From an uncultured Paracoccaceae bacterium (GTDB lineage: Bacteria; Pseudomonadota; Alphaproteobacteria; Rhodobacterales; Rhodobacteraceae): a stretch of 64,000 bases of DNA. The stretch is from NCBI GenBank assembly GCA_947493745.1, contig CANLSM010000001.1, positions 25,913 through 89,912 on the forward strand, in the 5' to 3' direction. Under the pieces are notes generated by a model that did not search any database, had not been told where the DNA came from, and saw only the letters and a program-made list of their open reading frames with translations. Shown here piece after piece: positions 7,719-17,095 of the stretch. Each line of letters starts with the position of its first letter. Position 1 is the first letter of the stretch. The position numbers and the translations under genes were made by a program.

Positions 7719-8641
7719 CAGTTCAACTCCTCCAGTCTCTTTTCCTGCCGCCCGATCAGACGGTCCACCTCTGCCCGGGATGCGGCCGAGAGCGGCACAC
7801 CGGGGCGCCGCAAGGCCGGGTCAGCGATGATCCCTCTTTTGGCGAGAACGTATTTGCGCACCGCCAGACCAAGCCCCGGTTGCTGCTCGAACCGCGCCAG
7901 AGGCAGATAGGCATCAAAGATGTCCTGCGCGCGATCCATCGCGCCGCTGGCATGGTGCTGAACGACGCTGACCATCATTTCGGGATAGGCGAAACCGGTC
8001 ATCGCCCCATCCGCACCACGGGCCATCTCTTCCGGCAGAAACAGGCCGCCATTGCCGCAAAGGATCGATATGTGCCGATCCAGAAACCCGTCCGAACGCA
8101 GGGTCGAGATCTTTTCCAGACCGGGCCAGTCCTCATGCTTGAGACAGACACAACCCGGCAGGTCCCGCACGATCCGGGCGATCACCCTGGGCGCAATCTG
8201 AACACCGGTCGCAAGCGGAAAGTCCTGCAGGACGAAAGGGGCCTCACCGATCACCTCGGCTGCCTGCGTGTAGTAGGTGACAATCTGATCATCCGTCCTG
8301 AGCGATCCCGGCGGCGCAATCATGACCGCCGAAGCTCCATCATCCATCACCATGGCCGCAAGGGTCTCGATCTGGGCAAACCCGGCTGCGGAGACCCCCA
8401 CGACCACCGGCACACGGCCCGCGACACGTGCGAGAATACGGCGCACGACTGCCTGCGACTCCTCGACCGTCAGCTTTGGCGCCTCCCCCATCATGCCGAG
8501 TACCGTCAACCCGGTCGCACCCGCATCGAGGTAGAAATCGACCATCCGGTCGCAGCTTTCCATGTCGATCGAACCGTCTCGATGAAATGGCGTGACAGCG
8601 ATGACGAAAACCCCTTTCGCCGCTTCGGTCAAATGGCCCAT
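7718..8641 (-). CDS. dihydrodipicolinate synthase/N-acetylneuraminate lyase superfamily protein with altered active site
   Basis: This 307-residue TIM-barrel protein has the family length. The Schiff-base Lys is present at 168 (GCVCLKHEDWPG). However, the GTTGE signature reads GMMGE (49-53), and the usual YN-x-P tyrosine position reads LQDFP (Gln139). It is therefore unlikely to be DapA or sialate lyase, but may form a Schiff base with another 2-oxo acid or a related substrate. The ATG at 8641 has GGGAGAG seven bases upstream. It lies ten bases after the racemase gene and overlaps the SDR gene by ATGA, so VOC-racemase-lyase-SDR looks like one operon divergent from the hydantoinase. Confidence 0.88.
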   Translation of the reverse strand: MGHLTEAAKGVFVIAVTPFHRDGSIDMESCDRMVDFYLDAGATGLTVLGMMGEAPKLTVEESQAVVRRILARVAGRVPVVVGVSAAGFAQIETLAAMVMDDGASAVMIAPPGSLRTDDQIVTYYTQAAEVIGEAPFVLQDFPLATGVQIAPRVIARIVRDLPGCVCLKHEDWPGLEKISTLRSDGFLDRHISILCGNGGLFLPEEMARGADGAMTGFAYPEMMVSVVQHHASGAMDRAQDIFDAYLPLARFEQQPGLGLAVRKYVLAKRGIIADPALRRPGVPLSAASRAEVDRLIGRQEKRLEELN

Positions 8642-8651
8642 TCTCTCTCCC

Positions 8652-9311
8652 TCAATGTATCGTTTGCAGAGCGACCCGACCGACCGCCATCGCGGTGGCC
8701 GCCTGACAGGGCTCGATCACCGGAATGCCCAGATGCGCCTCAAGATCAGCGCGGAAGGCCGTCATTCCGGCACATCCCAGGATCAGGACATCCGCCGCCC
8801 GGTCGTCCCGCAGGACCCCGCCGACGGCTTTCAGACGAGCGAAGGTCCGATCCCGGTCGGCAAGCTCGGCCACACCGAGTTCCAGCGGCATATCGCCAGC
8901 GAGCCGGTCCATCACCCCCATCGCCCCAAGATAACGCATATGCCGCGGAATGGATTGAGACAGGATCGAGATGATCCCGAACCGCTGACCCATCGTCATA
9001 GCCGTCAGAACAGCGCTCTCGGCGATGCCCAGAACCGGGTGCGCCGACTGTTCCCTAAGGGCAGCAAGTCCGGGATCCGAGAAGCAGGCAATCACAAAGG
9101 CGCTCGCGTCGGTCTCAAGCTCGGCACAATGGCTCAGCAAGGGGCCGACGATCCCGTCAACATGTGCCTGCGTTTCGATCCCCGGCGGCCCCTCGGCAAG
9201 GGTTCGCACCTCGATCCCGACCGGGCTCACCGCGCGGATCGGATCAATTGCGCGATCAATGCCATCACTCACATGCTGGCTGCTGTTGGGATTGATGACG
9301 AATATGGTCAA
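8652..9311 (-). CDS. aspartate/glutamate/hydantoin racemase family protein
   Basis: A 219-residue cytosolic enzyme of the Asp/Glu racemase superfamily, nearest in layout to hydantoin racemases: MTIFVINPNSS at the start, the first catalytic Cys in AFVIACFSDPG (Cys76) and the second in VLILGCAGM (Cys180). Two-base Cys/Cys racemisation needs both, and both are present. The start is TTG, supported by CCGGAGAC about eight bases upstream and because family members begin just at this point. A neighbouring hydantoinase is a classical partner: racemase, hydantoinase and carbamoylase together convert 5-substituted hydantoins. No carbamoylase gene was found here, so the substrate may differ. Confidence 0.87.
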   Translation of the reverse strand: MTIFVINPNSSQHVSDGIDRAIDPIRAVSPVGIEVRTLAEGPPGIETQAHVDGIVGPLLSHCAELETDASAFVIACFSDPGLAALREQSAHPVLGIAESAVLTAMTMGQRFGIISILSQSIPRHMRYLGAMGVMDRLAGDMPLELGVAELADRDRTFARLKAVGGVLRDDRAADVLILGCAGMTAFRADLEAHLGIPVIEPCQAATAMAVGRVALQTIH

Positions 9312-9361
9312 GCGGTGTCTCCGGTTTCGTGCACTCTGGCAGTGTTTGAGAGCTTTGAAAA

Positions 9362-9760
9362 TCAGTGACCGGGTTTCGCGGTCTGTATCTCGATCTGATA
9401 GCCCTCAGGGTCGAGGAACGTGAAGGCCCGGATCCCCAGTTCTTCATTCTCGCGCAGCGCACTCAGGCCCTCCGGCCCTTCATGACAGATCCATGCGTAC
9501 CATTCGTCAACATCGGAAACCCGCATGCAGAACTGGCTCGTCTTTGCCTCGGCCCAGTTCTGCATGCCACGGGCCTCGTCGACCAGACCGATATGAGATC
9601 GCCCGTCAACAAGATAGATTTTCGACCAGCCCTGATCGATCGCCAGCGTGAACCCCATGACATGCTCATAGAATGCCATCGCAGCGGGAAGGTCGCGATA
9701 ATACTGGAAGGTCACGGTCAGAACTGCCCCGCCTTCCGGTCGTCTGACGCTGCCGGTCAT
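9362..9760 (-). CDS. VOC (glyoxalase/dioxygenase superfamily) protein
   Basis: A 132-residue protein with the paired beta-alpha-beta-beta-beta modules of the VOC fold. QYYRDLPAAMAFYEHVMGF begins module one, SQFCMRVSDVDEWYAWI begins module two, and FTFLDPEGYQIEIQT is the normal last strand with a metal-ligand Glu. It may be an isomerase, lyase or binding protein; no substrate is recognised. It is the first gene of the leftward operon with the racemase, DapA-like and SDR genes. Its start at 9760 faces the hydantoinase across about 85 bases. Being adjacent to hydantoin-type genes suggests work on the same compound, which is inference. Confidence 0.82.
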   Translation of the reverse strand: MTGSVRRPEGGAVLTVTFQYYRDLPAAMAFYEHVMGFTLAIDQGWSKIYLVDGRSHIGLVDEARGMQNWAEAKTSQFCMRVSDVDEWYAWICHEGPEGLSALRENEELGIRAFTFLDPEGYQIEIQTAKPGH

Positions 9761-9795
9761 GTCACCTCGCCCAACTGAAGAACTGGTTTGCAGAT

Positions 9796-9803
9796 TGTAT
9801 ACA
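9796..9803. promoter_or_regulatory. TGTATACA palindrome, possible GntR-family operator
   Basis: The divergent spacer between the VOC gene (start 9760) and the hydantoinase contains ATTGTATACATC. Its core TGTATACA is a perfect palindrome and resembles FCD-type GntR operators (TTGTATACAA). It is centred where it could control both directions. No GntR gene lies in the window, so the regulator, if any, is elsewhere. Short palindromes occur by chance, hence the low confidence. Confidence 0.4.
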
Positions 9804-9846
9804 TCCGGTATGGTGAAGCGCGAAACGCAAATGATGGAGCATGTCG

Positions 9847-11229
9847 ATGACCCAGAAGGCAGACCTCGTCATCCGGGCCGGCGAGGTCGTCTCGGACGGC
9901 GTGCTCCGCAAGGCCGACATTGCGATAACGGACGACAGGATAACAAGGGTCGGCCCTGATCTTCCCGGGGGTCTGGAGGAGATCGACGCCACCGGGCATC
10001 TCGTCCTGCCCGGCGGCGTCGACACACATTGCCATATCGAGCAGGTATCTGGTGCAGGGCTTCTGAACGCTGATACGTTCGAGAGTGCCACGCGTTCGGC
10101 CATCTTCGGGGGCACGACCACGGTGGTTTCCTTTGCCGCGCAACATCCCGGTCAGCGCATTCGTGATGTTGTCGCCGACTATGCCCATCTCGCCCGGCGG
10201 GGTGCGCTGGTCGATTATGCGTTCCATATGATCGTCGCAGATATCAGCGGTGAAAACCTTGCGCGCGATATCCCCGATCTGATTGCGAAAGGGCATCGTT
10301 CCATCAAGATTTTCACAACCTATGACAAGGTCCGTCTTGATGATCATGCCATACTCGATGTGCTGACCAAGGCGAGAGAGGCTGGCGCTCTGGTTTGCTT
10401 TCATGCCGAGAATGATGGCCTGATCCGGCATATGACCGCCCGGCTTCTGGCGGACGGCAAGACCGCGCCGCGCTATCACGCACAATCCCATCCCCGGGAG
10501 GCAGAGATCGAGGCCATCGCGCGAATGTGCCGTTTCGCAGAGTTCACGGGTGCAGCGATCATGATTTTCCACGTCTCGACCCGCGAAGGGGCAGAGGTGA
10601 TCCGGGCCGCTCGAAGGCGCGGCATTTCCGTGCAGGCAGAGACATGCCCGCATTACCTGTTCATGACCGGGGATATTCTCGGTCAGGATCGCGCTGCGCG
10701 GTTCATGTGCTCACCCCCGCAGCGCGAACCGGACGACCAGAATGCGCTATGGGAGGCAATCGAGGACCGCACCATAGGGCTTGTGACCTCCGATCATGCG
10801 CCTTACCGGATGGACGGCGACGGGAAATTCGCCAACGGAAAGGACGCGCCTTTCAACCGGATCGCCAACGGAATGCCGGGCCTGGAAACCCGCCTTCCGC
10901 TGATGTTCAACGCCATGGTCACAACGGGACGTCTTGGTCTGGAAAAGTTCGTCGAGCTTACCGCCACTGCCCCTGCCCGCGCCTTCGGCCTGACGTGCAA
11001 GGGCGAAATTGCCGAGGGGTTCGATGCGGATATCGCGATCTGGGACCCCGAGGCGGTCTACACCTATGGAGACAACGACCTGCATGACAATGTCGGCTAC
11101 AATCCGTTCGCCGGTACGACGGTGAAGGGGATGCCGGTGCAGGTCATCTCGCAAGGTGTCGTGGTCTTGCGTGACGGTGAGATGCTGGGCGCACCCGGAA
11201 GGGGCCGACATATCGCGATGAACCGATGA
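9847..11229 (+). CDS. hydantoinase/dihydropyrimidinase family cyclic amidohydrolase
   Basis: A 460-residue amidohydrolase that should open cyclic ureides or imides such as hydantoins or dihydropyrimidines. All binuclear metal ligands are visible: the His-x-His pair 61/63 (DTHCHIE), the carboxylated Lys154 (SIKIFTTYD), His186 (VCFHAEN), His242 (IFHVST) and Asp316 (TSDHAPY). The start is either ATG 9841 or 9847. GGAG at 9836-9839 fits 9847 better (seven-base spacing). It is divergent from the VOC-racemase-DapA-like-SDR operon and has no pyrimidine-pathway partner such as preA/preT or a beta-ureidopropionase. The true substrate is therefore open, and a hydantoin-like ring is the best guess. Confidence 0.9.
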   Translation: MTQKADLVIRAGEVVSDGVLRKADIAITDDRITRVGPDLPGGLEEIDATGHLVLPGGVDTHCHIEQVSGAGLLNADTFESATRSAIFGGTTTVVSFAAQHPGQRIRDVVADYAHLARRGALVDYAFHMIVADISGENLARDIPDLIAKGHRSIKIFTTYDKVRLDDHAILDVLTKAREAGALVCFHAENDGLIRHMTARLLADGKTAPRYHAQSHPREAEIEAIARMCRFAEFTGAAIMIFHVSTREGAEVIRAARRRGISVQAETCPHYLFMTGDILGQDRAARFMCSPPQREPDDQNALWEAIEDRTIGLVTSDHAPYRMDGDGKFANGKDAPFNRIANGMPGLETRLPLMFNAMVTTGRLGLEKFVELTATAPARAFGLTCKGEIAEGFDADIAIWDPEAVYTYGDNDLHDNVGYNPFAGTTVKGMPVQVISQGVVVLRDGEMLGAPGRGRHIAMNR

Positions 11230-11299
11230 AACCATCTGATGCGCGAATGATCCGGTTGGGGAGTGGTGATTTTCTCTCCCCGCACCTATCTTGCCCTGC

Positions 11300-11755
11300 A
11301 TGACAAGGATTTTCATTGATGCGGACGCCTGTCCGGTGAAGGACGAGACCTTCCGTATTGCAGACCGGCACAAGCTGCAGGTTTACGTGGTCTCCAACGG
11401 CGGGATCCGGCCCAATCCGCACCCGCTGGTTCAGACCGTGGTCGTGGATGACGGCCCCGATGTCGCGGATATGTGGATTGCCGAGCGGGTCGGTTCCGGC
11501 GACATCTGCGTAACGGGAGACATCCCGCTGGCCGCAAAAGTGCTGGAAGCCGGTGCGGATGCCATCCGTCATTCGGGCGAGGTGTTTACGACCGCAAATA
11601 TCGGCAACCAGCTTGCGATGCGCGATCTGATGGCGGATCTGCGGGCGGCCAATCCGCTCAATCAGGGTGGAGGCGGCAGGCCGTTTTCCAAGGCGGACCG
11701 GTCACGCTTTCTCAATGCGCTGGAAACGCTCGTGCGCAAGGCCAGACAGGTGTGA
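11300..11755 (+). CDS. YaiI/YqxD family protein (DUF188)
   Basis: This 151-residue protein begins MTRIFIDADACPVKDE, the near-invariant start of the YaiI/YqxD family. It continues with YVVSNGGIRP, VVDDGPDVADMWIAE, GDICVTGDIPLAAKVLEAGA and GGGGRPFSKADRSRFL. The conserved acidic residues (DADACP, TGDIPLA) suggest a PIN-like nuclease fold, but no function is proved. I chose the ATG at 11300 because it matches the family start; a TTG at 11291 would add three residues. The gene ends one base before the stop of the convergent selO gene. Confidence 0.92.
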   Translation: MTRIFIDADACPVKDETFRIADRHKLQVYVVSNGGIRPNPHPLVQTVVVDDGPDVADMWIAERVGSGDICVTGDIPLAAKVLEAGADAIRHSGEVFTTANIGNQLAMRDLMADLRAANPLNQGGGGRPFSKADRSRFLNALETLVRKARQV

Positions 11756-11756
11756 C

Positions 11757-13157
11757 TCAGGTGCCGCAGAAGGTTTGAAGCACCTCTTCTTCGGGCTCGG
11801 GCGGCTGCCGGTAGGACAGGTCCGCATCCCCGTCAAAGGGCGTGGCGAGTGCATCGGTCAACGCCTCGAAGACAGCGAAGTCCCCTGAGACGCCCGCATC
11901 AATCGCCCGCTGCACCTGATGGTTTCGGGCGATGATCTGCGGGTTGACCGGCTCCGTCTCCGGCTCCCGCGCGCGACGGGTATGCCATGCCTCCAACCAG
12001 TCGGTCAGAGGGGCCAGCGTGGCATCCGCCGTGCCGAGGGCCGCAAAGGTATTGGTGAAATCCATCTTCTCCGCCGCCATCCGGTCCAGCAGATCCATGG
12101 CCAGAGGAATATCGTCCTCCTCCTCGGTACTCAGACCGAGCTTGACGCGGAAAGCCTTTGCCCAGGCGGCCTGGTAAAGCGCCGGGAATCCGTCGAGCGC
12201 GCCCGTCGCAAGCTCAATCGCGCGATCCTTGTCCGCATCAATCAGAGGCACCAGAGAGCTGGCCAGCTGCGCGAGGTTCCAGTGCGCCAGCGTCGGCTGG
12301 TTCTTGTAGGCATACCGGCCCTGCTGGTCGATGGAACTGAAGACCGTGTCAGGATGATAGATGTCCATGAACGCGCATGGCCCGTAGTCGATGGTCTCGC
12401 CCGCGACCGACATGTTGTCAGTGTTCATCACCCCGTGGATGAAGCCGACGCTCATCCAGTCGGCGATCAGCTTTGCCTGCCGTGCGATCACAGCCTCCAA
12501 CAGGGCGAGCGCGGGGCGGTCGGCCTCCAACCCCTCCGGGTAGTGACGCGCAAGGGCGTGATCGGAGAGGGTCTGCAGCGCGTCAACATCCTGTCGGGCG
12601 ACGAAATACTGGAAAGTGCCGACGCGGATATGGCTGGAGGCGACGCGGGTCAGCACCGCACCGGGCAGCGGTGTCTCGCGCAGGACGATATCGCCGGTGG
12701 TCACGGCGGCCAGCGCGCGTGTGGTCGGGATACCGAGGGCAAACATGGCCTCGGAGACGATGTATTCGCGCAGAACCGGCCCCAGCCAAGCCCGCCCGTC
12801 CCCCATCCGCGAAAACGGCGTCGGGCCGGAACCCTTGAGCTGAATGTCCCGCCTGCCGTTTTGGCCCTCGACCTCGCCCAGAAGGATCGCCCGACCGTCA
12901 CCAAGCTGTGGTGACCAGCCGCCGAACTGATGTCCGGCATAGGCCTGTGCCAACGGCTCCGCACCCTCGGGCACATGGTTCCCGGCCATGGTCGCCACGC
13001 CGTCCTCACTCGTCAGAAATTCCAGGTCCAGTCCAAGTTCCAAGGCCAGTTGCCGGTTCAGCCGGATCAGCCCCGGGTTCGAAACGGGCGTCGGGTTGAG
13101 CCGCGTGTAAAACCGCTCGGGCAGTCGGGAATAGCTGTTGTCAAATGGAATGTGCAT
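11757..13157 (-). CDS. selO: SelO/YdiU family protein adenylyltransferase
   Basis: A 466-residue pseudokinase-fold enzyme that transfers AMP from ATP to protein Ser/Thr/Tyr residues. Family marks in order: [13 protein letters not shown] near the start, [19 protein letters not shown], the [16 protein letters not shown] nucleotide loop, [12 protein letters not shown] with the catalytic Asp-Asn, and [10 protein letters not shown] with the second metal Asp. The last residues are FCGT; the Cys sits where eukaryotic SelO has selenocysteine. The ATG at 13157 follows GAGAGGT, and an upstream TTG at 13175 was rejected. SelO homologues are tied to redox stress. The DUF4396 gene lies 27 bases upstream on the same strand and is probably co-transcribed. 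Confidence 0.95.
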   Translation of the reverse strand: MHIPFDNSYSRLPERFYTRLNPTPVSNPGLIRLNRQLALELGLDLEFLTSEDGVATMAGNHVPEGAEPLAQAYAGHQFGGWSPQLGDGRAILLGEVEGQNGRRDIQLKGSGPTPFSRMGDGRAWLGPVLREYIVSEAMFALGIPTTRALAAVTTGDIVLRETPLPGAVLTRVASSHIRVGTFQYFVARQDVDALQTLSDHALARHYPEGLEADRPALALLEAVIARQAKLIADWMSVGFIHGVMNTDNMSVAGETIDYGPCAFMDIYHPDTVFSSIDQQGRYAYKNQPTLAHWNLAQLASSLVPLIDADKDRAIELATGALDGFPALYQAAWAKAFRVKLGLSTEEEDDIPLAMDLLDRMAAEKMDFTNTFAALGTADATLAPLTDWLEAWHTRRAREPETEPVNPQIIARNHQVQRAIDAGVSGDFAVFEALTDALATPFDGDADLSYRQPPEPEEEVLQTFCGT

Positions 13158-13184
13158 GGGCGACCTCTCCCCCAAGAGGTAGGT

Positions 13185-13631
13185 CTAGTGACAGGCTTTG
13201 CCAAGCGCCTTCAGCCGCCAGTAGTTGTACGGCAGGGGCGTGATGAAGCCGGCGAGCAGCATGATCGGCACGACCCACCATGTCAGCTTGGCGCCACCGG
13301 TCAGCAGCACGTCGACAACATTCATCGCCACCTCCATCGAAACCATGGAGATCATCGACATGCCGATGGCCGTCGTGAACGCCGCCTTCAACGCCATCTG
13401 TCGCGAGAGGATCACCGTCTCGAGTGCAATTGAGGTAAGCAGTCCGTTGATGATGGCCAGGGTCATGATGGCCAGTGTAGGCCAGGGGATACCGGAGACC
13501 TGAAAAAACAGGATCGTTCCGAAATCCCCGATGGAACAGCCCAGCAGACACCAGAGCGTGTTCACACTCGCCGTGCGCCACGTGTGTTTGCAGCGCCAGT
13601 TGAGTCCGGTGATTTGCGCAATCTCTGCCAT
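13185..13631 (-). CDS. DUF4396 integral membrane protein
   Basis: A 148-residue membrane protein with about four hydrophobic segments (around residues 27-45, 48-70, 80-105 and 115-135). It begins MAEIAQITGLNWRCKHTWRTA and ends YNYWRLKALGKACH. The RCKHTW and C-terminal GKACH motifs are typical of DUF4396 proteins, whose function is unknown; conserved Cys and His could bind a metal. Its stop is 27 bases before selO, suggesting a two-gene unit. It is the last non-photosynthetic gene before the photosynthesis cluster, with hemA ending 50 bases upstream on the same strand. No clear terminator separates them. Confidence 0.8.
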   Translation of the reverse strand: MAEIAQITGLNWRCKHTWRTASVNTLWCLLGCSIGDFGTILFFQVSGIPWPTLAIMTLAIINGLLTSIALETVILSRQMALKAAFTTAIGMSMISMVSMEVAMNVVDVLLTGGAKLTWWVVPIMLLAGFITPLPYNYWRLKALGKACH

Positions 13632-13681
13632 AAACCTAGCTGACCACGCAACGCCTAAGGGTCAATGGCTCAAGTTGTCGC

Positions 13682-14896
13682 TCAGGCCACCGCCCGGCTG
13701 AGGGCGCACTGGCTCCAGAGGGCGCTCAACGCTCCAACCAGATGGTCGATATCTGCATCCGTGTGCAGCGGTCCGGGCGTGAAGCGCAGGCGCTCAGTTC
13801 CCTTTGGTACCGTGGGATAATTGATCGGCTGCACATAGATGCCGTAGTCATCCATCAGGATGTCAGCGATCTGGCGGCACTTCACGGGATCCTTGATCAT
13901 TACCGGGATGATATGGCTCGGGTTCATCAGATGCGGGATGCCATGGGCGTCCAGTTTGGCGCGCAATTGCGCCACCTGACGGCGCTGCTGCGCGCGTTCC
14001 AGATCGCTTTGCTTGAGATGCTTGATCGAGACCGTGGCACCAGCCGCCACGGCAGGCGGAAGCGCGGTCGTGAAGATGAAACCGGACGCAAACGAGCGCA
14101 CGAAATCGCAAAGTTCGGCAGAGCCGGTGATGTAACCGCCCACCACTCCAAAGGCCTTGCCAAGCGTGCCTTCGATGAGGGTGACGCGATCCGCGACACC
14201 TTCCTGCTCGGACACACCACCGCCATGGGGTCCGTACATGCCCACGGCGTGAACCTCGTCGAGATAGGTCATCGCACCATGCGCCTCGGCGACATCGCAA
14301 ATCTCCGCGATCGGAGCGATGTCGCCATCCATGGAATAGACGCTCTCGAAGGCGACAATCTTGGGCGCATCGGGATCACACTCCGCGAGCTTGCGGTCGA
14401 GATCCTCGACATCGTTATGCGCCCAGATTTTCTTCTGCGCCCGCGAATGGCGGATGCCTTCGATCATGGATGCGTGGTTGAGCGCGTCCGACAGGATTAC
14501 CGCCCCCGGCAGACGGGAACCAAGGGTGGAAAGTGCCGCCCAGTTCGACACATAGCCCGAGGTGAACAGCAAAGCCGCCTCCTTGGCATGCAGATCCGCC
14601 AGTTCCTGCTCCAGCAGCAGGTGATAGTGATTGGTGCCCGAGATGTTCCGGGTTCCACCTGCCCCTGCACCGCAATGGTCAATGGCGTCTTTCATCGCCT
14701 GCATGACGCTGGGTTTCTGCCCCATGCCGAGATAGTCGTTCGAGCACCAGACCGTGACCTCGCGCGCGCCGCCCTCGTGGTAGTTCTGGGCCCGCGGGAA
14801 CGACCCGCAGCGGCGCTCCAGATCTGCAAAGATACGGTAGTTGCCTTCCTCACGAAGGGCGTCGAGCTGATTGGCAAAGAGCTTATCGTAATCCAT
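13682..14896 (-). CDS. hemA: 5-aminolevulinate synthase
   Basis: A 404-residue PLP enzyme that condenses glycine and succinyl-CoA to 5-aminolevulinate, the first committed tetrapyrrole step. Visible marks are [11 protein letters not shown], the glycine loop [29 protein letters not shown] and the PLP Lys in [14 protein letters not shown]. Its 5' end overlaps the puhE stop by 14 bases, so it is the last gene of the puh superoperon and is expressed with photosynthesis. Rhodobacters often keep a second ALA synthase gene (hemT) or another copy elsewhere, which cannot be checked here. Its place explains how ALA supply can follow pigment demand. Confidence 0.97.
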   Translation of the reverse strand: MDYDKLFANQLDALREEGNYRIFADLERRCGSFPRAQNYHEGGAREVTVWCSNDYLGMGQKPSVMQAMKDAIDHCGAGAGGTRNISGTNHYHLLLEQELADLHAKEAALLFTSGYVSNWAALSTLGSRLPGAVILSDALNHASMIEGIRHSRAQKKIWAHNDVEDLDRKLAECDPDAPKIVAFESVYSMDGDIAPIAEICDVAEAHGAMTYLDEVHAVGMYGPHGGGVSEQEGVADRVTLIEGTLGKAFGVVGGYITGSAELCDFVRSFASGFIFTTALPPAVAAGATVSIKHLKQSDLERAQQRRQVAQLRAKLDAHGIPHLMNPSHIIPVMIKDPVKCRQIADILMDDYGIYVQPINYPTVPKGTERLRFTPGPLHTDADIDHLVGALSALWSQCALSRAVA

Positions 14897-15707
14897 GTGC
14901 GTCCTCGGTCAGATAGGCGGTTTTTGTCGGGTCGTTCGGGTCCTGATCAGGCAGAAGCCAGCGCCAGAGCTTCGCGTCGGGGATGGGCAGAACCATCACC
15001 CAATGCTCAACCATCGCCAGGCCGGTCAGCGCCGCAAGCAGGGCGAAGCCAACACCGGTCGTGGCATCGGGCGCCGAGATCAGCCGCTCCAGAAAGCACC
15101 CCAGCGCGAAGCAAAGCGCCGTGATAGAAACCGGAAACACCCAGTTCATGCGCGCGCGCCGGAAATGGCTGGGCAGATGGGCAAGCGGTTTGGGCAGAAA
15201 CTCCACATTGATGTTCGGCACTCCGAAAAAGAGGTTCAGCTTGGCGCTGATCCGGGCGAAAAAGAGGATCAGAAAGGTCCACATTCCAAACGTATTGTCC
15301 GCCTGCCAGCAGAGAACCATGATCCAGATCAAACTGGCCGCCAGCAGCATCTCGGAATAGGCGAGCGTCCCCCAAGCCCGGATGAACCGTTCCCATTCCG
15401 GCGTGTCTTCGGGACATGGGGCCGGGTTGGGGCCGGTGATGAGGCCGGTCAGGAAGGCCAGCTCGATCCAGCCCCAGATCGCCAGCGCCGAGAGGAAGGC
15501 GAGATAGACCCCCGCCACATCATCCATACCGCGCGTCAGGTAAATCCCGGCGATGCCCGCGCCAAGAACCGGCAGTGCGGCGAGCGTGAGCATCTTATGC
15601 GCTCGGCGCCCATGTCGATCTGCACGCCGCACCGCCACAAGGATCGCGCCGGTGGAAAACCACCAGACGAAAAGCGCAAACGCGCCCGCGATCCAGGCAG
15701 ACCCCAT
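14883..15707 (-). CDS. puhE: putative photosynthetic complex assembly protein PuhE
   Basis: A 274-residue inner-membrane protein with about seven hydrophobic segments, of the DUF3623/PuhE family and equal in length to the 274-residue Rhodobacter capsulatus PuhE. Marks include the [14 protein letters not shown] start, [17 protein letters not shown] and [15 protein letters not shown]. PuhE affects bacteriochlorophyll production and complex assembly in Rhodobacter; the mechanism is unknown. The ATG overlaps the acsF stop (ATGA) and the 3' end overlaps hemA. This puhE-between-acsF-and-hemA order is common in the Roseobacter group. Confidence 0.95.
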   Translation of the reverse strand: MGSAWIAGAFALFVWWFSTGAILVAVRRADRHGRRAHKMLTLAALPVLGAGIAGIYLTRGMDDVAGVYLAFLSALAIWGWIELAFLTGLITGPNPAPCPEDTPEWERFIRAWGTLAYSEMLLAASLIWIMVLCWQADNTFGMWTFLILFFARISAKLNLFFGVPNINVEFLPKPLAHLPSHFRRARMNWVFPVSITALCFALGCFLERLISAPDATTGVGFALLAALTGLAMVEHWVMVLPIPDAKLWRWLLPDQDPNDPTKTAYLTEDAHGLR

Positions 15708-16801
15708 CAGTAGCTCGGCACCAGTCGTGAAGACACGGGCGGCGTGTTGGACTTCACAGGAATGGTGTAGAGCCGCAGGAAGGCAAACCCCGCACGTGCC
15801 GTGGCCAGCTTATGCCCGAAAAAACCGGACACACCGCCCTTGCGTTTGGCGGCTTCCATATCGGCAAACGCCGCACGCATGGCCGCCAGACCCTTGGCCC
15901 AGCGCGGGTGATCAAGGTCGATCTCGATGGGGAAGACCTGCCGGGAGATCTCGGACGTCACTTGCATCACCCGGTGATCATACTCGTCAATATCCACGCC
16001 AAGCGCCTCGTGGAACGCGGGCCGCGCATGGTCGCGCACATTCATCACCGAGAAGACAGCGACCAGAAAGAACCGGATCCAGAGCTTGTTGAGCCCGCTG
16101 GTCAGTTTCGGATCGGTGCGCATCAGCAGCGCGAAAGCCTCACCATGGCTGAACTCGTCATTGCACCATTCCTCAAACCATTTGAAGATCGGGTGGAAGC
16201 GCTTTTCAGGGTGTTTTTCGAGATGCCGGAAGATCGTGATATAGCGGGCATAACCGATCTTCTCGGACAGATAGGTCGCGTAGTAGATGAACTTCGGCTT
16301 GAAGTAGGTGTACTTCTTGGCCTTGGTCAGAAAGCCCAGATTAACCCCGATCCCGGCCTCTTTCAGCGCATCGTTGATGAACCCGGCATGGCGGGCCTCG
16401 TCGCGGGACATATAGCTGAACAGCTCGCAGATATCCGCGTTCGTACCGCGCCGCTTCATCTCCTTGTAGAGCACGCAGCCCGAAAACTCAGCCGTCAGGG
16501 ATGAGACCAGAAAGTCGATCAGCTCCTTGCGCAGCTGCGGATCGAGCGCGTCGAAGTCGATCTCGTCCCATTCATCGGTCTTCTTGAAATGCCTGCGGTT
16601 CGGGTCGGATTTCATCTGCGCGATCAGCACATCCCATTCATCGCGCACCGGGGAGACGTCGATCTTGTCCATCTCGTCGAAATCGGTGGTGTAGAAGCGG
16701 GGATCGAGCAGCGTGGTCTCCGCAGCCATTTCTGTGGTTTCAGACACATGCTTCTTGGCAGCCTTAAGCTCGTCCTGGGAAATCTCTGCGCGCGCATTCA
16801 T
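15707..16801 (-). CDS. acsF: aerobic Mg-protoporphyrin IX monomethyl ester cyclase
   Basis: A 364-residue diiron oxygenase that forms the isocyclic ring of bacteriochlorophyll using O2. Ferritin-like helices show Glu and ExxH ligands: [48 protein letters not shown]. The Cys-rich mid part and KSNTPPVS tail are typical. No bchE, the anaerobic cyclase, is in the window, so this strain may make the ring only with oxygen, as fits an aerobic phototroph. It is coupled on both sides: its start overlaps the small upstream gene (ATGA) and its stop overlaps puhE (ATGA). Confidence 0.97.
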   Translation of the reverse strand: MNARAEISQDELKAAKKHVSETTEMAAETTLLDPRFYTTDFDEMDKIDVSPVRDEWDVLIAQMKSDPNRRHFKKTDEWDEIDFDALDPQLRKELIDFLVSSLTAEFSGCVLYKEMKRRGTNADICELFSYMSRDEARHAGFINDALKEAGIGVNLGFLTKAKKYTYFKPKFIYYATYLSEKIGYARYITIFRHLEKHPEKRFHPIFKWFEEWCNDEFSHGEAFALLMRTDPKLTSGLNKLWIRFFLVAVFSVMNVRDHARPAFHEALGVDIDEYDHRVMQVTSEISRQVFPIEIDLDHPRWAKGLAAMRAAFADMEAAKRKGGVSGFFGHKLATARAGFAFLRLYTIPVKSNTPPVSSRLVPSY

Positions 16802-17094
16802 AGCCGTATCTCCTCTGAGAAGGAAAATTCACAAAGCTCGATAAACTCCAGATCACCGGTCAGGCGGGTCCAGACCCGCTCGGCCCATGTGGCCCGTGTG
16901 ATGGTTGCCGTTCGGTCCTCGGTGATGACCTCGCCGTAAGCGGCCAGAACGGGCTCGCCATGCACCAGCACCTCGTCACCGGGATGCACGACCGCACCAT
17001 TGTTGAAGCGCACATGCGCGTGCAAACTCTCAAATGTGTGGGAGACCTCAACGGTACAGGGGGCCTCCTCCTTTCTCTTCGCAAAAATAGCCAT
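16798..17094 (-). CDS. small conserved photosynthesis-cluster protein between puhC and acsF
   Basis: A 98-residue soluble protein, [21 protein letters not shown] at the start, that keeps its place between puhC and acsF in many Roseobacter-group clusters. No catalytic motif is seen; PGDEVLVHG suggests a small beta-barrel. Two in-frame ATGs exist (17103 and 17094). AAGGATG stands seven bases before the 17094 start, so that is chosen; it lies one base after the puhC stop. The 3' end overlaps acsF by ATGA, so its amount may be tied to AcsF. A partner role for the cyclase or for PuhC is inference from position alone. Confidence 0.85.
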   Translation of the reverse strand: MAIFAKRKEEAPCTVEVSHTFESLHAHVRFNNGAVVHPGDEVLVHGEPVLAAYGEVITEDRTATITRATWAERVWTRLTGDLEFIELCEFSFSEEIRL

Positions 17095-17095
17095 G

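Noticed and set aside
13742..15124. Long open frames antisense to hemA and puhE, and similar ones opposite bchH, bchX and the ATP-grasp gene
   Set aside because: They mirror well-supported genes on the other strand, have no ribosome site or family resemblance, and are expected in GC-rich DNA.
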